This document shows positions 7,451 to 10,012 of a DNA stretch of 10,012 bases, in pieces. Position 1 is the first letter of the stretch. Each line of letters opens with the position of its first letter. Both the position numbers and the translations under genes were made by a program. Under the pieces are notes generated by a model. It worked only from the letters and a program-made list of their open reading frames with translations, was not told where the DNA came from and did no database searches. The stretch covers positions 1 through 10,012 of the forward strand of contig CAZJOD010000133.1 of NCBI GenBank assembly GCA_964547525.1. The letters run 5' to 3'. The DNA comes from CAZJOD01 sp964547525. GTDB taxonomy: Bacteria; Bacillota; Clostridia; JAAYHZ01.

Positions 7451-7554
7451 ACATTAAAACATACAATAGATCCAAAAGCAATACTTGTATACAATCCGTA
7501 ATAGTGTTGTAATATTTTTAGTGTGACGGGTATTTTTAAAATATGTGATTCAAC

Positions 7555-7585
7555 TTGACTCAAACAATAAAAAATATAGTATACT
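7555..7585 (+). promoter_or_regulatory. Candidate sigma-A-type promoter for the TIM-barrel gene
   Basis: TTGACT (7555-7560) and TATACT (7580-7585) are each one mismatch from consensus and separated by 19 bases, slightly longer than ideal. The start codon is about 60 bases downstream. This is the best-formed promoter in the window and probably drives the TIM-barrel gene and possibly the GH3 gene behind it. Confidence 0.6.
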
Positions 7586-7645
7586 GTAATATATATAGTT
7601 ATTAATTTTTAATATTTATGTAAATCAAAAGCGGAGGAAAATATA

Positions 7646-8485
7646 ATGATACCAACAACAGATTTTTATGGTAAAAAGGTAAGTCGTCTTATTTTAGGTG
7701 ATAATCCGTTCACCGGACATTCCTACATTGAACAAATACATAGCAGCGAAGAAATGTTAGATTTTTATACCGCAGAAAATTGTGTCAAGGCTATGTTCGA
7801 AGCTGAAGAAAGCGGTATTAACACTTACATGGCTTTAGGCGATCCTTTTATATTACGTGTTATTAGGCAATATAAAAACGAAGGCGGAAAAATGAATATC
7901 ATGTTCCAGTCATATGCAGCAATGGACTTAGCCGTTAATCTGCGTATGATGTTAAAATGTGAACCCATAGCTATATATCATCAGGGAACAACAGCCGACC
8001 TGTTATGTGAACAAAATCAGGTTGACGTTTTAAAAGAGAGAATTAAAATGATTAAAGATACCGGTGTTATTGCAGGCTTTGCAACGCATGTTCCCGAGAC
8101 GGTTTTAAGAGCGGAAGAAGAAGATTGGGGTGCGGATTTTTATGCCACATGCTTTTATAACGCACGTAAAACTCAACGTGGAGAACAAAGCGGTTTTATA
8201 ACCGGTAAGTCTAAAAAGGTCATATTCTATCCCGACGATAGATTTTTAATGTATGAGGCGATAAAACAAGTAAAAAAACCCGTAGTAGCATTTAAAGTAT
8301 TTGCAGGCGGCCAAGTTTTTATTGGTAAAAATCAAGATGAGATACCCTTGGTTGCAGAAACTTATTTAAAGGAAGCCTATGAGAACATAAAACCGACGGA
8401 TATGATAATGATTGGAATATTCCAAAAACATAAGAATCAGATTAAAGAAAATACTGATATTGTGGAAAGAATTTTAAAGCCTTAG
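7646..8485 (+). CDS. Uncharacterised TIM-barrel-like protein (aldo/keto-reductase-like start), cytosolic
   Basis: This encodes 279 residues with no signal peptide. GGAGG lies 8 bases before the ATG. The N-terminus 'VSRLILGDNPFTGHSY' (12-27) resembles the first strand of aldo/keto reductases (V-S-R-L-x-L-G), and alternating strand/helix segments continue through the protein, including 'GINTYMALGD', 'PIAIYHQG', 'GVIAGFATHVPE', 'DFYATCFYN' and 'KPVVAFKVFAGG'. These suggest an (alpha/beta)8 barrel. I do not see the Asp-Tyr-Lys-His tetrad or the NADPH-binding signature of true aldo/keto reductases. From memory, related proteins of this length, with the 'T-H-x-P-E ... D-F-Y-x-T-C-F-Y-N' pattern, occur in several carbohydrate-degrading bacteria and are annotated as hypothetical. 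The conserved His, Asp, Cys and Tyr in those segments are candidate active-site residues. The gene precedes a GH3 gene by 93 bases, which hints at a role in sugar metabolism; this is inference. Confidence 0.85.
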   Translation: MIPTTDFYGKKVSRLILGDNPFTGHSYIEQIHSSEEMLDFYTAENCVKAMFEAEESGINTYMALGDPFILRVIRQYKNEGGKMNIMFQSYAAMDLAVNLRMMLKCEPIAIYHQGTTADLLCEQNQVDVLKERIKMIKDTGVIAGFATHVPETVLRAEEEDWGADFYATCFYNARKTQRGEQSGFITGKSKKVIFYPDDRFLMYEAIKQVKKPVVAFKVFAGGQVFIGKNQDEIPLVAETYLKEAYENIKPTDMIMIGIFQKHKNQIKENTDIVERILKP

Positions 8486-8518
8486 TATTAATTTCACTGC
8501 AATATAAAGATATATTTG

Positions 8519-8548
8519 TTGTAGAATCAATATTGAAGATTTTATAAT
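8519..8548 (+). promoter_or_regulatory. Possible internal promoter for the GH3 gene
   Basis: A perfect TATAAT lies at 8543-8548 with a poor -35 (TTGTAG, 8519-8524) 18 bases upstream. Transcription would start roughly 25 bases before the GH3 start codon. There is no terminator between 8486 and this site, so readthrough from the TIM-barrel gene is also expected. Confidence 0.35.
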
Positions 8549-8578
8549 ATGGATTAATGAAAGGATAAAAATAATTCA

Positions 8579-10012
8579 ATGGACACCCGATTTAAAAAAG
8601 CCGATTACATGAATAAAGCGTTACCTCTTGAATTAAGATTAAACGATCTTTTGTCAAAAATGACATTAGAAGAAAAAGTCAGACAAATGGATATGTACAG
8701 CGGATCTTTGTTTGTTGATAAAATGTCTGTAATAAGCCGTACAAGCGTTGCACCGGATTCTAAGTTTGTTAAAGAGAAAGCGTTGGGTATAGTCGGTAAT
8801 ATTGGTATCGGGTGCATACACGATTTATACCCTTGTGATTCGGTTTTATCAAATACAATTCAAGAATTCGTTATAAACAATTCACGTCTTGGTATACCTG
8901 TCTTGTTTTCTGAAGAAGCGTTGCATGGTTTAAGCAGCCCCGGAAATACAATTTTTCCGCAGGCTATTGCTATGGCGTCCACTTGGAATGAAGAGCTTGC
9001 CGAAGCTGTAGGAAATTCAATTGCAGCAGAAACCAGATCTAAGGGTATACATTTGGTGTTTAATCCCGTATTGGGTATAGCCAGAGAACCCAGATGGGGT
9101 CGTGTAGAAGAAACATTAGGTGAAGACCCTTGTCTTGCTTCAAGATTAGGGCTGTCAGTGGTTAAAGGCTTACAAGGAAAATCATTGGCTTCTAACGACT
9201 CTGTAGTGGCTGAACCCAAACACTTTGCCGTTCATTCAATCCCCTCAGGCGGTTTAAATTGTATGGCATGCTCGACGGGAGAACGCCAAATGAGAACAGA
9301 CTTTTTACCTGTTTTTAAGAAAGCTGTCGTAGAAGGAAAAGCTATGTCGATAATGTGTGCATATCATGCTATTGACGGAATTCCATGTGCTTCAAATCGA
9401 TGGTTGCTTACGGATGTACTTAGGAATGAGTGGGGGTTTAAAGGTTTTGTTTGTTCGGATTTAGGTGCAATAAAAAGACTCTTTACCATACATCATGTGG
9501 CAGATTCAATGGAGGATGCTATAAAACAAGCAATTGAAGCAGGTATGGATATGCAATTTTTTGATTTTGAAAATGAATTTTTCCAGTCTGCGATTATTGA
9601 AATGGTAAAAAATAATGTTTTACCCGAAAAATATATAAACCGTGCCGCATTATGTATATTAAGAGTTAAATTTATGCTGGGGCTTTTTGATCAACCCTTT
9701 ATTGAACCGGAGCTGTCAAAAAAAGTTACTCGTTGCCAAGAGCATTTAAATATAAGCTTAGAAACGGCAAGGCAAGGAGTTTGCTTATTAAAGAATAAAG
9801 GTGATCTCTTACCTTTATCTAATAAGATTAAAAAAATTGCGGTTGTCGGTCCAAACGCGGATTCTAACGCATTAGGCGATTATACCCCGCCTGTACAAGG
9901 TTTTTCTGCTGTTACGTTACTCAAAGGCATACAAAATATAGTTGACAAGTCTGTAACCGTTACATATGAAAAAGGATGTTCAATACGTGAGATTGATATG
10001 GATTCGGTTAAG
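8579..10012 (+). CDS. Glycoside hydrolase family 3 beta-glycosidase (3' truncated)
   Basis: 478 codons are visible and the frame is still open at the window end. There is no signal peptide, so the enzyme should be cytosolic. The GH3 N-terminal barrel shows 'EEALHG' (112-117), 'REPRWGRVEETLGEDP' (169-184), the substrate-binding 'KHF' (214-216), 'GERQMRTDFLPVF' (234-246) and the nucleophile Asp294 in 'VCSDLGA'. The C-terminal alpha/beta sandwich begins near residue 395 with 'GVCLLKNKGDLLPLS', followed by 'VVGPNAD' and 'GDYTPP'; the general acid/base loop lies beyond the window edge. Motifs fit the beta-glucosidase/beta-xylosidase branch rather than the NagZ branch, because the 'KHFPGHG' dyad loop of NagZ is absent. 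Exact sugar specificity cannot be read. An in-frame stop at 8558-8560 restricts the start to 8579. The only ribosome binding site is AAAGGAT at 8560-8566, about 12 bases upstream, which is longer than usual. Confidence 0.93.
   Translation, partial: MDTRFKKADYMNKALPLELRLNDLLSKMTLEEKVRQMDMYSGSLFVDKMSVISRTSVAPDSKFVKEKALGIVGNIGIGCIHDLYPCDSVLSNTIQEFVINNSRLGIPVLFSEEALHGLSSPGNTIFPQAIAMASTWNEELAEAVGNSIAAETRSKGIHLVFNPVLGIAREPRWGRVEETLGEDPCLASRLGLSVVKGLQGKSLASNDSVVAEPKHFAVHSIPSGGLNCMACSTGERQMRTDFLPVFKKAVVEGKAMSIMCAYHAIDGIPCASNRWLLTDVLRNEWGFKGFVCSDLGAIKRLFTIHHVADSMEDAIKQAIEAGMDMQFFDFENEFFQSAIIEMVKNNVLPEKYINRAALCILRVKFMLGLFDQPFIEPELSKKVTRCQEHLNISLETARQGVCLLKNKGDLLPLSNKIKKIAVVGPNADSNALGDYTPPVQGFSAVTLLKGIQNIVDKSVTVTYEKGCSIREIDMDSVK

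Noticed and set aside
7485..7494. Perfect palindrome TTGTATACAA in the intergenic region upstream of the NlpC/P60 gene
   Set aside because: Ten-base palindromes rich in A and T are expected by chance in this composition, and no second copy or regulator supports it.
8605..9219. Minus-strand ORFs within the GH3 gene (8605-8817 and 8860-9219)
   Set aside because: They lie opposite a gene with unmistakable GH3 motifs and their translations show no domain pattern; they are antisense shadows.
1..10012. Mobile element, CRISPR array, toxin-antitoxin or defence system
   Set aside because: No transposase, integrase, terminal repeats, spaced direct repeats, nuclease or small toxin/antitoxin pair could be found on either strand.

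Overview
The window is AT-rich (about one third G+C by eye). It has AGGAGG-type ribosome binding sites, sigma-A-like -10 boxes, a Gram-positive style lipoprotein, a surface-anchored enzyme and an SH3-free NlpC/P60 cell-wall hydrolase. This fits a low-G+C Firmicute, most likely a glycan-degrading member of the Clostridia. No species-level assignment is possible from the sequence alone. Eight protein genes are supported, two of them cut by the window edges. I see no rRNA, tRNA, insertion sequence, integrase, CRISPR array or phage gene.

Layout. At the left edge is the 3' end of a plus-strand gene for a protein with a beta-sandwich-like segment and four C-terminal membrane helices (2-862). It converges on a minus-strand set: a lipoprotein with a divergent polysaccharide-deacetylase-like domain (896-2224), preceded by a 75-residue two-helix membrane protein (2285-2512) and, further upstream, a cytosolic sialidase-like beta-propeller protein (2672-3757). 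A 395-base divergent intergenic region separates these from a large plus-strand gene for an exported, membrane-anchored GH123-type (formerly DUF4091) glycoside hydrolase with a bacterial Ig-like domain (4153-6354). This gene converges on a minus-strand secreted NlpC/P60 endopeptidase with two peptidoglycan-binding domains (6394-7395). A second divergent region (7396-7645), with a reasonable plus-strand promoter, leads into a TIM-barrel-like protein of unknown function (7646-8485) and then a GH3 beta-glycosidase that runs off the right edge (8579-10012).

How the genes may work together. Four or five of the eight products look like carbohydrate-active or carbohydrate-associated proteins. The GH123-like enzyme and the deacetylase-like lipoprotein would act outside the membrane, while the sialidase-like and GH3 proteins lack signal peptides and would act on imported oligosaccharides. 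This reads as a loose glycan-foraging neighbourhood, but strand alternation means it is several transcription units, and no transporter or regulator is in view. The least understood pieces are the TIM-barrel protein, the deacetylase-like lipoprotein and its small membrane partner. I did not find clear evidence for a wholly new type of system.
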